DNA of 64,000 nt. It comes from Microbacterium hydrocarbonoxydans (GTDB taxonomy: Bacteria > Actinomycetota > Actinomycetes > Actinomycetales > Microbacteriaceae). Where the stretch lies: NCBI RefSeq assembly GCF_900105205.1, contig NZ_FNSQ01000005.1, positions 2,232,001 to 2,296,000 of the forward strand, given 5' to 3'. Positions 63,516 through 64,000 of this stretch are shown piece after piece. The position numbers and the translations under genes are program-made. The notes beneath the pieces were generated by a model, which worked only from the letters and a program-made list of their open reading frames with translations, made no database searches and had not been told where the DNA came from. The stretch's first letter is position 1. Each line of letters starts with the position of its first letter.

Positions 63516-64000
63516 TCAGACGCGTCCGCGCCGCGCGACTCCCGATGTGAGGGAACTCGGCAGCAGCCGCGCGAGGGCGACGATGGTCTTGTAGCGCAAC
63601 GACGGGACCGACACCGCCTTGCCACGGGCCGCGTCACGCAGCCCCTCGCGCACGACATCGCGCGCGTCGAGCCACATGAACGAGGGCACGCCCTCGTGTC
63701 CGGGGGCGAGACCCATGCGCTCATGGAACGACGTGTGGGTGAATCCAGGGCACACAGCCGTCACGGTCACGCGATCGCGCGCGTACTCTGCGTTCGCCCA
63801 GCGGCTGAACCCGATCAGCCAGCTCTTGCACGCCGAATACGTCGACCTGGAGATGAACCCCGCGACCGAGGCGACGTTGATGATCCGTCCGCCTCGACCG
63901 CGCATCGAACCGAGCGCTGCATGCATGAGCCGCATGGACGCCTCGACGTGCACGCGCAGATGCCGCACCTCGTCGTCGATGTCGTTGTCCGCGAACTGCA
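63516..64000 (-). CDS. SDR family oxidoreductase, C-terminal part (5' end beyond the window)
   Basis: The visible 160 codons run to the right edge without a start, beginning QFADNDIDDEVRHLRVHVEA. The Ser-Tyr-Lys active site is present: GGRIINVASVAGFISRSTYSACKSWLIGFSRWANAEYA, with Tyr and Lys in YSACK. AVCPGFTHTSFHERMG is the usual segment after the active site. The NAD(P)-binding TGxxxGIG motif is beyond the window. The C-terminal DARDVVREGLRDAARGKAVSVPSLRYKTIVALARLLP suggests the DltE/SDR-classical group. Substrate unknown. Confidence 0.9.
   Translation of the reverse strand, partial: QFADNDIDDEVRHLRVHVEASMRLMHAALGSMRGRGGRIINVASVAGFISRSTYSACKSWLIGFSRWANAEYARDRVTVTAVCPGFTHTSFHERMGLAPGHEGVPSFMWLDARDVVREGLRDAARGKAVSVPSLRYKTIVALARLLPSSLTSGVARRGRV

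Overview
The window looks like chromosomal core DNA of a high-GC actinobacterium, most likely Microbacterium or a close relative in the Microbacteriaceae. The indications are the very GC-rich codon use, the actinobacterial order ftsK-pgsA-cinA-clgR-DUF3046-recA-recX-miaB-miaA-dapF-hflX, a DUF7882-type small protein that I know only from Microbacteriaceae, tRNA genes without an encoded CCA, and many start codons lying 6-7 nt behind a TANNNT hexamer (leaderless-type promoters). I see no phage, insertion sequence, CRISPR array or plasmid gene. No stretch longer than 300 bases is empty. The genus call is an inference from memory of these families, not a search.

Layout. 1-7.8 kb: the edge of an MFS gene, a proline-rich membrane protein, a GNAT enzyme, tRNA-Gln(CTG) beside gltX, a DszC/SfnB-like flavin oxidoreductase, and a three-gene minus-strand operon (FAH hydrolase, MFS, methyltransferase) joined by ATGA overlaps. 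7.9-14.1 kb: ilvE, leuB, a drug exporter with a divergent TetR regulator sharing a clear operator, and serA. 14.2-16.1 kb: three unknown membrane proteins. 16.2-26.6 kb: a fucoside-utilisation locus. A divergent ROK repressor faces a seven-gene operon (solute-binding lipoprotein, two permeases, ROK sugar kinase, M81/MlrC-like protein, GH29 alpha-L-fucosidase, CutC), and a second GH29 gene lies downstream. The same 11-bp palindrome core occurs in front of the operon and in front of the second fucosidase. 26.8-34.2 kb: ilvC-ilvN-ilvB-ilvD followed by otsB-otsA for trehalose. 34.3-41.4 kb: an MFS gene, a small membrane protein, a thiolase/3-oxoacid CoA-transferase operon under a divergent IclR regulator, and a MarR-MFS pair. 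41.4-46.5 kb: YbaK-like deacylase, lipoproteins, tRNA-Lys(CTT), hisN, DUF7882, a coiled-coil protein, tmRNA and a SIMPL protein. 46.6-64 kb: hflX, an RsmC-like methyltransferase, dapF, a DHFR-like reductase, miaA-miaB, recX-recA, DUF3046, clgR, cinA-pgsA-ftsK, GNAT, RNase J, dapA, a lone EF-Tu domain-2-like protein and the edge of an SDR gene.

How they fit together. The branched-chain amino-acid route is nearly complete here (ilvB, ilvN, ilvC, ilvD, ilvE, leuB), with serA, dapA and dapF adding serine and lysine/peptidoglycan steps. The fucoside locus reads as import of a fucose-containing glycoside by a CUT1 transporter and its cleavage in the cytoplasm by two unrelated-looking GH29 enzymes. 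The roles of CutC and the M81 protein in that operon are unclear and are the most interesting functional question in the window. A second thread is structural: five genes end in short direct repeats that duplicate the last codons, usually with the stop codon.
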